This document shows positions 43,971-56,254 of a stretch of 64,000 bases of DNA, in pieces. Position 1 is the first letter of the stretch; every line of letters begins with the position of its first letter. Position numbers and translations under genes: made by a program. The notes beneath the pieces were generated by a model, which made no database searches, had not been told where the DNA came from, and was given only the letters and a program-made list of their open reading frames with translations. The stretch comes from Haplomitrium mnioides (lineage: Eukaryota; Marchantiophyta; Haplomitriopsida; Calobryales), in contig JBNGIS010035630.1 in assembly GCA_049999725.1 (NCBI GenBank), forward strand, positions 22,156 to 86,155, read 5' to 3'.

Positions 43971-45508
43971 TGGAGGAGGGGATTGAATTGTGGGTAGAGT
44001 TGGCCCCACCCATCACTTTGATGGCTAACCTAGTACCCTCTATGAGGCTCCCGGTCAAATTTAGGTATATCACATTCACGGGTCGGGCCAAAGAGGACCC
44101 CAATGCATAGTTGGATGATATTGAGAACATTGCTGATGCCAATGGAGAGAGCCATGTGAAGATCAATATCTTGCCTGCGTTGTTGAAAGGAGAAACCCAA
44201 TCTTGGTACAAGGACCTACGAGAGAACATCAAAAGGGATTGGGGAGCCTTCAAGGTTGCATTTGTGTCAGAATTCAGGAAGATTGGAGAGGAGACAGAGG
44301 CTCTTATCCAGATGGGGCAGCTTAGAATGAAGAAGAAAGAATCAGTGAGAAGATTTTTACAAAGATTCAAGAAGGTGGCGAGGAAGCTAAACCCACCAAC
44401 TACAGATGGGATGCTGACCTCATGGTTCTTGGTAGCCCTGCCCCGAGAGTGAGGGACATGGGTGAGACAAACTAACCCCCAAGATTTGGAAGTAGTAGTG
44501 ACTGTAGCCTAATCCCACTTCAAGGCTGCCATCAATAGCTCTCAAAATAGGTCAAGAGCAAAGTATGAGTCGAAGAACTCTTCGGAAAGTTCAGATAGTG
44601 ATGAGGAGTCAGAGAAGAGCTTTGCATCCACCTCTGAGAGTGAGGTTGACTCAGACAGTAGCAGTTCAAGTGATGACAGGTTGTCAAGACGAAAGAAGAA
44701 GAAGAAGGAGCAAAAGAAGAAGAGGGAGGCCAAGGAAAGGAAGGACTTACAATCCCACTACCGAAGGGACAACAAGAAAAGGAGGTCAAAAAGGGGTCTT
44801 GACCGTGAACCTGAACCAGAGCTGAGCAGACAAAAAGGGAGAAAGACAAGTTAGAGGAGTTAAGCGTGAAGATGGAGGCCATGAACATACTCCTCGCAGG
44901 AATCAAACTAGAGGGCAGACCACCACCAACCAAAAGAGTGGGAGTATGGTGTATCAAGTGCAACAAGCACGGACACTCTCCTCAGGAGTGCCCGTTGAAG
45001 CCAACACCATTCACTATGTGAGAGAGGAGCCCCCTGAATACATACGTAAAGAAGTGGAAATGTTCAAGAGGAGGCACCTGAAACTGTATACCAGATCAAC
45101 AATGGACCACGTACCCTCCTAGCGTGACATACATGCATAGGAGCTGGGAAATCAAGTAGTTGGGCTGCAAACAGGCCGCCGAAGACGACCATCATGGTGT
45201 GCTGGAACTGTGGTGAGCCTGGGTACATCTCACCTAACTATCCCGAGCCAAGGAAACAGAATGATGGGCAGCGAGCTGCATTGTGCTTTCAGTGTAAGAA
45301 GGAGGGGCATGTAATTGCGAACTGTCCCCTCAATAAGAGGAAACATGTAGCCTCAAATGCATGTGTGAATACACCACCGCTAGCAATAATCAACTTGATA
45401 GCTTTGGAGTGGGTTGAGGCTACGAAGCTAGAACTTGAGGAGGAGGAAGCTACACTGCCAGGCTGGGAGACCCCCACACCCAAGAACTTCTATTGGGTGG
45501 TGACTTGA
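43971..45508 (+). pseudogene. P1 Gag polyprotein
   Basis: The frame gives VEEGIELWVEL (GTG where family B has the ATG start), MANLVPS at 44021, then the capsid domain. That domain has LDDIENIADANGESHVKINILPALLKGETQSWYKDL, WGAFKVAFVSEFRKIGEETEALIQMGQLRMKKKESVRRFLQRFKKVARKL and NPPTTDGMLTSWFLVAL. Next come the acidic tract SSESSDSDEESEKSFASTSESEVDSDSSSSSDD and a KKKKKEQKKKRE basic tract. Knuckle 1 at 44950-44991 is intact (CIKCNKHGHSPQEC). Knuckle 2 at 45200-45241 has lost His and the last Cys to Tyr. Knuckle 3 at 45284-45325 is intact (CFQCKKEGHVIANC). Stops include TAG in place of TGG at about 44107 and TAA in place of CAA near 44511. Confidence 0.9.
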
Positions 45509-45618
45509 TCAGGAGCCAAGTCCAAAAAGAAGGACAAGCACAGGAACAGGCGAAAGGCCGAGAAGGCTAAGGTTCAAGGGTCACTATCGTTGAGTTCTTT
45601 GGATTACCAGGTGGATAA

Positions 45619-46435
45619 CCCCAAATGGTTTTATCCAAGGCAGCACGAGAAGGTAAGGAGGCAGCTAGAGGCGCCGCTGAAGAGAAGGACGTGGCCAAAA
45701 AGACCATGAGGGAGGTCGAGAGGCAGCAAGGGCTAGAAGAATCAAAGGAGCTTAGGGAGCTTGTATCATCCACGGTTGGAGCGCCGAAACCTACTCTTTA
45801 CAACATTCAGGCTGATGTCTGGGATTGCCCTGTCATGGCCACCAGGGGAAAATTGATTAGAGATAGCCCGTTGTACAAAAGACAATTGAGGGAGATGTTG
45901 ATGGGAGCCAAAAGGCGGAAAAAGCTACCTCAAGTGGGGGTTTCAACAAAGCTACCATGGGTATGTAAAGACAAGAGTGCCTTAGAGATCAATATCCAGA
46001 TCGTTGAATGTACACTATCTCTGGTACCACTGGATGGAGGAGCGGGCGTTAATATCATGGTCGAGGAGACTGCTCACAAATTGGGGTTCAGAGACTTCCA
46101 ACCTACCACTCGGATCTTGAGATTGGCAGACGGGTTTTGAGTCAAGCCTTTGGGCACTCTCTTGCAAGTGCGTACTACCATTGGTGGCATGGAGTTTCGA
46201 TTGAATTATTTGGTGATGCGACCATCACGAGCATCCTCTTACCTGGTACCGATTGGGAAACCTTGGCTATTTGGGGCTAGAGTCATGCATAACTAGGGGA
46301 ACTTGACACTAGTCTTTGGCCGAGAGAGAAAGATAATGCACTATGGACCGGTGCAACACCAAGAGGAGACGCAACCCAAACGTAGTACGAAAGCTAATGG
46401 TTGGCAGAGGAGGCGAAGGATTAAGAGTACTATTA
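45619..46435 (+). pseudogene. P1 retropepsin-like protease
   Basis: An open frame 45625-46140 includes a Lys/Glu-rich helix (EGKEAARGAAEEKDVAKKTMREVE), the conserved YNIQADVWDCPVMATRGKLIRDSPLYKRQLREMLMGAKRRKKLP, and the active site Leu-Asp-Gly-Gly-Ala-Gly (Asp codon 46033-46035) followed by VNIMVEETAHKLGF. A TGA at 46138 then interrupts, but the C-terminal region continues in frame (VKPLGTLLQVRTTIGGMEFRLNYLVM, GKPWLFGARVMH, then a stop from TGG). Confidence 0.85.
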
Positions 46436-47560
46436 TCGGGTTCAGGTGGTTGTCGAAGCCATAGAAGAACATCTCTTGGGAAGGGGTACAGTGACGGTCA
46501 ACCAAATTGAATTGGCATGGAGAATGGAAGCAAAACCTGGCATGGAGGAGATAGTGGAAAATTTGGTGAATGGTAGGAGGACTGGGCCCAAACTATAAGG
46601 GGAGTCATGCCCCAAAGACCCTAAGTAGGTTTTGGTCTTACCATAGCTATAGACCAAGCCTTGCTTCAGACCCTAACAAACTTCAGCGATGTCTTTGCCT
46701 GGAGCCACATAGACTTGAAAGGAGTCTCGAGAGAGTTGGGAGAGCATCGTATTAACCTAGACCCCACGGCTGTACCTATGAGACAATGCCAATATCGAAT
46801 GAATCCCAAGTTCTCGCTGATGGTGAAAGAGGAGATAGACAAGCTATTTGAGGTTGGCTTCATTTACCCAATCTTGAACAACGAATGGGTGTCTCCTTTG
46901 GTGGTGGTATCCAAGAAGATTGGACTTGATGGCAAACAAAAGATCAAAGTATGCCAAGACTTTCGGAAGCTGAATGAGGCAACTAAGAAAGACCATTACC
47001 CCTGACCATTCAGAGATGGGGTGCTGGACTTAGTGGTAGGGCATGAAGTCTACAGTTTTATAGACGGGTATTCCGGGTACAATCAGATATGGATCAAGGA
47101 GGAGGACCAGCTGAAGACATTATTTACCACAGAATGGGGGGTGTTTGCCTTCATAATAATGCCTTTTGGGTTGTGTAACACACGAGGGACATTTCAAAGG
47201 ATGATGATGAATATTTTCCATGATTACTTAAGAAAGTTTTTGGAGATCTTCATAGATGACTGTGTCGTGTATGGGAAAATTTGTGATCACAAACGGGATG
47301 TGAGGCTCACATTCGAGCGTTGTCAGGAAACGAGGTTGAGACTGCACCCCAGGAAATGCTTCTTTGGAGTAAAGAAGGACATACTTTTAGACCACAGAGT
47401 ATCTAGTCAGGGAATTGAGGTGGACTAAGAGAAGGTGAGCAATTGGATGAGAGTAACCTTCCCGACTTATCTGAAGGTGGTGGAGGGTTTTCTGGGCTGC
47501 ATAAGGTATTATAGGAGATTCATTGCCCAATTCGCACTAGTGGCTCTACCTTTCACGGGA
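46436..47560 (+). pseudogene. P1 linker and reverse transcriptase
   Basis: Pieces 46661-47005 and 47021-47428 are open. They contain LTNFSDVFAWSHIDLKGV (pre-RT motif), VKEEIDKLFEVGFIYPILNNEWVSPLVVV, KIKVCQDFRKLNEATKKDHYP (then TGA), DGYSGYN with one catalytic Asp, MPFGLCNTRGTFQRMM and the active site Phe-Ile-Asp-Asp-Cys (47255-47260). Both Asp residues are kept, and Cys replaces the usual Phe. A stop at about 47426 precedes the thumb (GFLGCIRYYRRFIAQF). Compared with P2 this copy lacks about 100 bp of the linker near 46600. Confidence 0.9.
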
Positions 47561-48060
47561 ATGACAAAGGTTGGTAGCAACTTTGAGCCCACGCTGGAAA
47601 GGCTGTGCAGTTTTAATGAGTTTAAGAGGAGACTTTCCAATGCACCCGTGCTCATACATTCTACCTAGGGAAAGGAGTTTCATGACATGATTGATGTGTC
47701 AGGTTTCTGCATAGGTGTAGTACTCATCCAGCTAGATGAGGAGGGTCGAGACCGTCCCATTTACTTTGCCAATAGATTGTTTTCCTCTGCAGAGAAGAAC
47801 TAATCGACAACCGATCAAGAGGCCCTCGGAATCATCTACTTGCTGAAGAAATTAAGGCACTATTTGCTTCACTACAAGTTGATGTTTCACACCGATCACA
47901 ATGTCATTAAATACATGGTTAACAAACCTCACCTGACAGGGAGAATTGCGAGGTGGATGCTCCTCCCTCAAGAGTTCAATTTTGAGGTGCGAATCAAGCC
48001 AAGGATGAAGCACTGCAATGCAGATTTCTTTTCGAGGGTGGACAGGTCAATCAACGTGAA
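47561..48060 (+). pseudogene. P1 RNase H
   Basis: SNFEPTLERLCSFNEFKRRLSNAPVL precedes the domain. It contains Asp in MIDVSGFCIGVVLIQLDEEGRDRPIYF, Glu in TTDQEALGII and Asp in FHTDHNVIKYM, and ends in HCNADFFSRVD, the standard domain end. Two stops, at about 47666 (from TGG) and 47803, break it. Confidence 0.88.
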
Positions 48061-49382
48061 TGGGGTAGATGACACTTTCCCAGATGAGGATCTATTTCAT
48101 GTTAGAGTGGGAAGGCCCATGGAATATGCTAACATCATCGAATTCTTCCTTTCTACATGGTTACCAAAGGGCAATAGCAAGGGAGTAGTGGCAGTCTTCC
48201 GCCGAAAGGTGAGGCCTTATTTGATGATAAAAGGAGTGTTGCTTAAGCAAGGGATGGACGGAAAAATCAAGAGGTGTTTGGAGAAGGATCAAGCCACGGT
48301 GGTGATGAGGGCACTACATGGAGAAGAGGCGGGGGGTACGGAGGGTGCTGAGCGCATGGTACTAGTGGCCTACCTTGCATAGGGATGTGTATTTCTTTGT
48401 GAAGAAATGCGGCTTCTTTCAAAGGACAGGAGAACCAACGGCCTCTCAGCATCACCCGTTGGTCCCAATTACTCCGTTGGCGCCTTTTGATAAGAAGGGC
48501 ATCGACTTCATTAGGATGATTACACCCTCCATTCGTTGGGGAAACCGATGCATCCTACTAGCTACAGACTATACGACTAAGTGGGTCGAAGCAAGGGCCA
48601 CTCGGAAGGATGATGCGAGGACGGTTGCAACCTTCTTATATGAGCAGATTTTTTGCAGGTTTGGAGCACCACATGAGGTAGTCAGCGACCAAGGCACACA
48701 CTTTGTAAACCGGGTGGTGCAAGATTTAACTAGTCACTACTTGATCAAGCATCGCTAGACTACATCCAATCATCCGAAGGTCAATGGGTTGACAGAGAGA
48801 GAAAATAGAATAATGGGGAAAATTCTTAGCAAGTCAGTGGCTGCCAACAAGGCAGATTGGGACCTGAAGTTGCTGACAGCAACCCACGCTTACAATCTGG
48901 CCTACAATACTACGACCTGCCACTACCCATACTTTCTGGCTTTTGGGCAGCACGCCGTAGTACCTGTAGAATTCGAAGTGCTGATGGTGAGGGTGTTAGC
49001 TGAAGAGAGGTTGGGAGAAGACTAGAGCAGGACAAACAGAGTACATCAGCTTGAAGCTTTGGAGGAGAGGCGAGTATAGGCCCAAGGACTGTTCGAGCAC
49101 CAACAAGAGTTGAGAAAAAAGCAACATGACAAAAGGCTCAAACTGTTGGATGTGCAAGATGGAGATTTGGTGTTGTTCTATGATAGCAAGGTGGTGCATT
49201 TACCCCGGAAGTTGCACACTAGGTTGATGGGACCGTTGGTGCTCACTAAACTACATTCGAACGGATCAGTAGAGCGGGAAACCTTGGAAGGAGAAAGCAT
49301 CACCAATCGGGTATATTATGATCGACTCAAGAAATATGTGAATAGAGAAGAGGATGAGAGACAAGTGGTAGTGACTCACTAG
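48061..49382 (+). pseudogene. P1 integrase
   Basis: The zinc region is damaged: after VVMRALHGEEA the second-His segment is deleted relative to P2, shifting the frame. The core keeps the first Asp (IDFIRMITPS), the second (SDQGTHFVN) and the Glu (NGLTERENRIMG). The CxxC pair is reduced to one Cys (KKCGFFQRTG). The C-terminus shows KKQHDKRLKLLDVQDGDLVLFYDSKVV and LHTRLMGPLVLTKLHSNGS with a GP-type signature, and ends YYDRLKKYVNREEDERQVVVTH with no chromodomain. At least two further stops at 48759 and 49023. Confidence 0.88.
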
Positions 49383-49550
49383 TTGGAGACTTCTCAAACC
49401 TCTACACGTGGTAACTAGCAAGAGGATAGGTTGTGAATAACTCGTGTTTTGAAACTTTCTTTCAAGAGTAGAGGGGGGCAGCAGTGAAATGCAGCAAAAA
49501 GGTAAACCAACTAAAGGCCAAACGGATGTTTGCGGGGATGCTTCAAAGCT

Positions 49551-49563
49551 AAAAAGGGAGTTA
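49551..49563 (+). other. P polypurine tract
   Basis: aaaaagggagtta immediately before TGTTAGCTAGAC, the first bases of LTR2. 49383-49550 is non-coding 3' sequence of internal 1. Confidence 0.75.
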
Positions 49564-52500
49564 TGTTAGCTAGACTTGAAGGTTCTTCGTCAAAATTGTC
49601 AGAATTTATAAAAAAAATAGGTACGTAGTCATGCAAATTCTCGATTTCCAGCCGAATAGATAACCAATAGATATCAAAGTACTCAGAATAGGCTCAGGGC
49701 AATTGGAAGCATCAAAGTCATAGGCCATGGACGGAGGGATTGAGGAGCAAAAATGAAAACAGAGTGGGGCAAAATGTGGAAGAAAAAAAGATAGGGGCAG
49801 AGGAAACCCTAGGCAGTAAAAGGAGAAATTGAGTGACAGGTTGAGCACCTCTGGTCTGGACCTAGGGCTGGTTGGGAGGTGCGCTATAAGGCGCATCCAA
49901 TGCAACAAAAATCAAGTCAAGCATCAGTGTATCAATGATGTTGGAGTCGGTTGAAGTTTGGCCTCAAAAAACTACCTAACTCATAAGGATCGAAGCGAGG
50001 AGCAAGATTCACTTCAAACCTGTTAGGGAGGATCGCAAGGGAGGGCCGCTTTCAAGGAAAAATAAGGGGGACAGATTTCACGCCCATTGTGCAGAAATGG
50101 GCAGGAACAGAGGAAATGGGTAAAAGCCGATGAAGAACGAAGGAGCAAAATAGTTGTGACCACTGAGTCCTCAATTCGTATCCGTTTGAGCCACGCAATA
50201 GCTTGATGGAGAGAAGAGCTCAAGGTGATTGAATTGCACTTTGAATCAAGGAGAACGATGAAGAAATAAGGAAGAACTACACTTTGAAAGTTATCTCATA
50301 GTTAGTACTCGAAATCCGACGAATCCCACAGTCGGAGGCAACCCGGAGTTTGCATTCCGATGACCAAAGTCTGACATCTGATGTCTGATGCCCGATGTCT
50401 GAGATCCGATGGCTGAGGTCCAATGTCCGAAGCCCGAAGTTTGAAGGTTGAGATCCGAATTTCGAAGTACCACGTTTCCGATGTTGGGAGTCCGAGCAAT
50501 TCCACGGACTAGCAAGCGTGAAGAATCAAACGGGCTCCTCCAAAGTGCCACGTATCCGATGTAGCGCCATCCAACGGCATTTTCCACTGGAAAGTTGGAC
50601 GACTACCTTTGACCAATAGTTCCGAAGTTGACCAAGGTTCAAGGAATCCTACGAGTTGGCGAGTCCAAAGAATCCAATGGGCCCCTCCGAAGTGCCACGT
50701 ATTCGAGGTAGCACCGTTCGACGCCGTTTTCCATAGGGAAGTTGGACCGCCACCTTTGACCAATAGTTCTGAAGTTGACCATGGTCCAAGGAATCCTACA
50801 TGCTGGCGAGTCTGAAGTCCGAAGGCTGAGATCCGAATTTCGAAGTGCCACGTTTCTCATGTCGGGAGTCCAAGCAATTCCATAGACTAGCAAGCGAGAA
50901 GAATCCAATGGGCTCCTCCGAAGTGCCACGTGTCCGAGGTAGCGCCATCCAATGACGTTTTCCACTGAGAAGTTGGACCGCCACTTTCAACCAATAGTTC
51001 AAAAAATGACCAAGGTTCGAGGAATCCTACGAGCTGGCGAGTCCTAAGAATCCAATGAGCTCCTCCAAAGTGCGACGTATCCTAGGTAGCATCATCCGAT
51101 GCCGTTCTCTATAGGGAAGTTGGACCGCCACCTTTGACCAATAGATCTGAAGTTGACCAGGGTCCAAGCAATCCCGCGGGCTGGCGAGTCCGAAGAATCC
51201 AACGGGATCCTCCGAAGTGCCACGTATTCGAGGTAGCGCCATCCGACGCCACTTTCGACAGGGAAGTTGGACCGCCACCTTTGACCAATATTTCCGAAGT
51301 TGACCAGTACTCGAGGAATCCTACGGGCTGGTGAGTCTAAAGAATCCAACAGACTCCTCCGAAGTGCCATGTGTCCAAGGTCTGATGCTTGAAGTTTGAA
51401 GGCGGAGGTCTCAGGTCCGAAGGGCCACGTATCCGTAGGCTGAAATCCGAAGTCCGGAGTATGAAGAATCCCGCGGACTGGCGAGTCCGAAGAAACCAAC
51501 AGGTTCCTCAAAAGTGCCATGTGTATGAGGTAGCGCTGTCCAATGCCATTTTTCACATGGAAGTTGGACCGCCACCTTTGACCAATAGCTCTAAAGTTAC
51601 CTAGGGTCTGAAGAATCCTACAGGCTAGCGAGTCCAAAGAATCCAACGGACTCTTTCGAAGTGCCACGTGTCTGAGGTCTGATGTCCGAAGTCTGCAGGC
51701 TGAGGCTTGAAGGTCGACGTCCAATGTCCTAGGTCCGTAGTCCAAAGAATCTCACGGACTGGTGAGCTCGAGGAATTCCGCAGACTCCATCGAAGTGCCA
51801 TGTTGCTGAAGTTCGAGGTCCGAAGTCCGCAGTCCGAAGGATCTCACAGACTAGTGAGTCCGAGGAATTCCACAGACTCTCAAAAAATGCCACAAATCTG
51901 ATATCTAAGAGCGGGGCTGTCAGCAGTGCCGTCGCCATCTGTGAAGGAACCTCGACACGATTGTCACACTAAAAAAAGGAAAGGACAAAGGAAAAGGTAT
52001 GTCCCTTCAAACGCCAATTGCCAAAGCTACAAATGTCAGATTGGCGTGAAATCAGTCTTGTTAGAAAGAGAAAAAAAAAACCCAGCTGTCGCTAGCCAGT
52101 TCAGACTCTGAAATTGGAAACTCCACTTTCGGCCTGTGTGAAAATGTGGGGTACACCCCTCAGCCGTCATATAAGGGAAAGATGGACCTTAAAGGAAGGG
52201 CCGTGATGAAACATCAAGGCAAGGGGAAACAGGCATGGGGTATAGACTACCTCACTTTGAAGCTACTAGGATGGATTATTTTGTGCAGAGAGAGCAGTGG
52301 GATACGGAGGAGGGAGTTCTGGTGAGACCTTAGGCGAAGTGGGTGTACTCGTGAAGGAGGGCCATCACACGGTGGAGGTGGACTGAGGAGGTTTTGGGAA
52401 TCACGGAGCAAGAGGCTCTAGAGGCTCAGACCACTCAAGAGGACTTATCTTTGAAGGCAGACCAACATTTGGAGGTGGACCAACACTTGGAGGAGAGGAG

Positions 52501-53641
52501 AACTCTTTCGGTTCGTATTTTGTGAGGGGCAGCCAAGGAGGGGGGATTCTAGTGTCGTCTTAGCTTTGGTTTGTGCAGGTGATCAGTCCCTGAAGCATTA
52601 GGAGAGTGTTGCTAGTGTTACATTCTTGTAGAGGAAGACGAGGAGTGGCCACGTTAGTGCCTGTGCACTACGGGGAAGATCCAGCCAAATCTCGGGTGGA
52701 GTGGGTGGTCCAGCAGCTGGGAGGAATGTCTTCTAGAGGTGAAAGCTAAATAAGACCTCTTCCAAGCCTCAGAAACTAAATTCAAGGCTTCTAACGATGG
52801 AAGTTGAAAAACTATCTCGACGGGGTTTGTGAGTGGGGAGAGAGTGGGCAGAGTGGGTAATGTTTTTGATATTGTTGTGCTTGCAGAATCACGACTCATA
52901 TTTGGAACACAAATTTTGAAACTCTCTCTGGAACTTCAATGGATAAAGGGTTGTATTTAGAAAGATGAGGCACATCACAAGGGAGAATTTGGGCTGGATT
53001 GGGTGAAAACGAGGCTACATTATTTACAATTCTAGTCAGGTTGGAGTGTTGGTGATAATTTGCTGCACAATAGTGGGGGGAGTGATGTCATGAGAGATAG
53101 AGAGGGAGGAAGATAGCTCTTTATGTGCTTAGGAAGGCCAATAGGTTGGGTTTAACGTTTGGATTGCAATTTCTATTTTGTTTGGAGGTTAAATCAGATA
53201 GCTCTACTTTGTTTGGAGTAGGTGGCCTCGTTTGCATTTCAGTTATTAGAAGAGTGATTAGTCTTGGTTGTGTTAGAACGCAACATGTAGGAGAGAGCTG
53301 CAAGTCCATTCCTGAGCAATAATTGTATGCACCCGTGTTTATAGGAGGGGATATTGAATATTTGTAATTGGATTGAATCAAACGTAGTATTGGTGTGTGC
53401 CCAAAATCATTTGGGTTGTGGTTGCTCCGTGTGTATGGTGGAGAGAAATACAGGTCTGTCCTTTGCTTGATGGGGTTGAGAAGAGAGTGGAAATACAGGG
53501 TGAAAGTTCAGGATTGCTTTGATCTGAATTCGCCAACGAAGGTTCTCGGGCTGCCTCATTAAAGAGCTCGGTAACTCTTTGTCCCTCTTTACTCCGAAAT
53601 AACATCAATTAGGTGTTAAGAAAGGAGGAAGGGGCGTGACA
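49564..53641 (+). repeat. P LTR2 (central, shared)
   Basis: About 4.08 kb, complete and gap-free. Starts TGTTAGCTAGAC, ends GGGCGTGACA. Preceded by the purine tract of internal 1 and followed by the primer site of internal 2, so it functions structurally as 3' LTR of one and 5' LTR of the other. It supplies the reference for the gap in LTR1. Confidence 0.92.
50310..51900. repeat. ~147-bp satellite-like array in P LTR2
   Basis: Landmark gaagttggac recurs near 50590, 50739, 50970, 51115, 51262 and 51558. Most neighbouring spacings are 145-149 bp, with longer ones where shortened gtccga-type units intervene. Long open frames on both strands (for example 51092-51745 minus) are a by-product of the multiple-of-three period. 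Confidence 0.85.
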
Positions 53642-53649
53642 TAGATTTT

Positions 53650-53666
53650 TGGTGCTAGAAGGAGGG
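53650..53666 (+). other. P2 primer binding site
   Basis: TGGTGCTAGAAGGAGGG, eight bases inside LTR2. The leader to 53857 is non-coding. Confidence 0.75.
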
Positions 53667-53857
53667 CAAAGGTTTGAAGAAACCTAAGATCAACCTCGAA
53701 CCAGAGAGTCACCTTGCGAGGGCCAAAGCCACCAAAAGGGTGAAGGCATAAGGTTTGGGGATCCGTGAACAATTGAGGGGTTTTTTATACCTGCTCCTCA
53801 CATCCCTTGACCAGAGAACGGGAAAAGGTAAGACGAGGTGTGGAGGAGGCAATTTAA

Positions 53858-55581
53858 TTGTGGGTGGAGTTGGCCCCACCCATCACTGTTATGGCCAACC
53901 TAGTACCCCTTACAAGGCTCCGGTTAAGATTTAAGTATATGACCTTTAGGGGTCGGGCCAAGGAGGATCCCGATGCATGGTTGGATGATATTGAAAACAT
54001 TGCTGATGCCAATAGAGAGAGCCATATGAAGATCGGTATCGTGCTCGTGGTGTTGGAAGGAGAAGCCCAGTCTTGGTACAAGGAGCTACCAGAGAACATC
54101 AAAAAGGACTTGGGGGCCTTCAAGGTTGCATTTGTGTAAGAATTCAGGAACATTGGACAAGAGACATAGGCTCTTTTCTAGATGGGGCTACTTCGAATGA
54201 AGAAGAAAGAATTGGTGAGAAGATTATTACAAAGATTCAAGAAGGTGGCGAGGAAGCTGAACCCACCAGCCACAGATGGGATGCTGACCTCATGGTTCCT
54301 GAAAGCTTTGCGCTAAGAGTTAGGGACATGGGTGATGCAAACTAACCCCCCTGATCTAGAAGCAGTGGTGACTGCAGCCCAATCCCACGTCAAGGCTGTC
54401 ATCAACAACTCTCGAAACATGTCAAGAGCTAAGTATGAGCCAAAGGACTCTTCGGAAAGTGCAGATAGTGATGAGGAGTTAGAGAAGACCTTTGCATCCA
54501 CCTCTGAGAGTGAGGTTGACTCAGACAGTAGTAGCTCAAGTGATGACAAGTTATCGAGATGAAAGAAGAAGAAGAAGGAGCAAAAGAAGAAGAGAGAGGC
54601 CAAGGAAAGGAAGGATTGACAATCCCACTACCAAAGGGAAAGCAAGAAAAGGAGATCAAAGAGGGGTTTGGACCATGAACCTGAACCAGAGCTGAGAAAA
54701 AGAAAAGGGGAGAAAGACCCGCTACAGGAGTTAAATGCGAAGATGGAGGCCATGAACATACTCCTCGCAGGAATCAAACTAGAGGGCAAACCACTACCAA
54801 CTTGAAGAGTGGGAGTATGGTTCATCAAGTGCAACAAGCACGGACACTCTCCTAAGCAGTGCTCTACTGAAGCTAACACCATTCACTATGTGAGAGAGGA
54901 GCCCTCTAAATACATACGTGGAGAAGTGGATATGTTTTAGAGAAGGCACCTTAAACTGTATACCAAATCAACAATGGACCACGTACCCTCCTAGGGAGGC
55001 CTACAGGAATAAGAGTTGGGCAATCGAGCAGTTGGGCTGCAAATAGACCATTGAGGATGACCATCATAGTATGCTGGAGCTCTGGTCAGCCTAGACACAT
55101 CTCGCCTAATTGTCCCAAGCTGAGGAAACAAAATCATGGGCAGCCAGCTGCATTGTGCTTTTAGTGTAAAAAGGAGGGGTATGTAATTGCGAACTGTCCC
55201 CTCAACAAGAGGCCACAAGTAGCATGAAATGCATGTTTAAATACACCACCACCAACAATAATCAACTTGATAGCTTTGGAATGGGTTGAGGCTACGAAGC
55301 TAGAATTTGAAGAGGAGGAAGCTGCATTGCTAGGTTGGGAGACCCCCACATCCAAGGACTGCTACGGAGTGGTGACCAAATCAAGAGCCAAGTCCAAAAA
55401 GAAGGACAAGCACAGAAACGGGCGAAAGGCCGAGAAAGCTAAGGTTCAAGGGTCACCATCGTTGAGTGATTCAGACTACCACTGCGATAACCCCAAATGG
55501 TTTTATCCAAAGCAAAAAAAGGAGGTGAGGAAGCAGCTAGAGGCGCCACTGAAGAGAAGGACACGGCCAAAAAGACCATGA
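53858..55581 (+). pseudogene. P2 Gag polyprotein
   Basis: The open piece 53858-54139 gives WVELAPPITVMANLVPLTRLRLRFKYMTFRGRAKEDPDAWLDDIENIADANRESHMKIGIVLVVLEGEAQSWYKELPENIKKDLGAFKVAFV. TAA follows where P1 has TCA. Later pieces carry the acidic tract (54332-54562: DSSESADSDEELEKTFASTSESEVDSDSSSSSDDK), ended by TGA in place of CGA, and a basic tract. Knuckle 1 is degraded (WFIKCNKHGHSPKQC), and knuckles 2 and 3 have lost Cys residues. The C-terminal piece 55267-55581 is open (LIALEWVEATKLEFEEEEAALLGWETPTSKDCY) and rich in Lys. Confidence 0.88.
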
Positions 55582-56254
55582 GAAAGGTCGAGAGGTAGCA
55601 AGGGCTGGAAGAATCAAAGGAGCTTAGCTTCTATCATTCATGGCTGGATCGCCAAAACCTACTCCTTACAACATTCAGGATGATGTTTGGGACTGCTCTG
55701 TCACGGGCACTGTGGGACAATTGATTAGAGATAGCCCGTTGTGCAGAAGACAATTGAGAGAGCTCTTGATGGGAGCCAAAAGGCGAAAAAAGCTACCTCA
55801 TGTGGGGGTTTCAGTAGAGCTACGATGGGTATGTGAAGTCAAGGGTGCCCTACAGATCAATATCAAGATTGCTAGGTGTACACTATCTTTGGTACCAGTG
55901 GATGGAGGAGCGGACGTCAATATCATGGTCGAGGAGACTGCCCACAGATTGGGGTTCAGAGACTTCCAACCTACCTCTCAGATCATGAGCTTGGCAGAAG
56001 GGTTCCAAGTCAAGCCCTTTGGGACTCTCTTGCAAGTGCCTACTACCATTGGTGGCAAGGAGTTTCGATTGAATTATTTGGTGATGCGACCAACACGAGC
56101 ATCCCCTTACCGAGTACTGATTGGGAGACCTTGGCTGTATGGGGCCAGAGTCATGCATAAGTGGGGGAACTTGACACTAGTTTTTGGCCCAGAGAGAACG
56201 ATAGTGCACTATGGACCGGTGCAACATCAAGGGCAGACACAACTTGAAGCGTAG
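55582..56254 (+). pseudogene. P2 retropepsin-like protease, nearly intact
   Basis: The 204-codon open frame 55640-56254 is the best protease here. The N-terminus has PYNIQDDVWDCSVTGTVGQLIRDSPLCRRQLRELLMGAKRRKKLP. The fold core follows (INIKIARCTLSLVPVDGGADVNIMVEETAHRLGF), with the active Asp codon at 55901-55903 in Val-Asp-Gly-Gly-Ala. Then come VKPFGTLLQVPTTIGGKEFRLNYLVM and the flap/C-terminal motif YRVLIGRPWLYGARVMHKWGNLTLVFG. The catalytic segment is uninterrupted. Confidence 0.88.
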
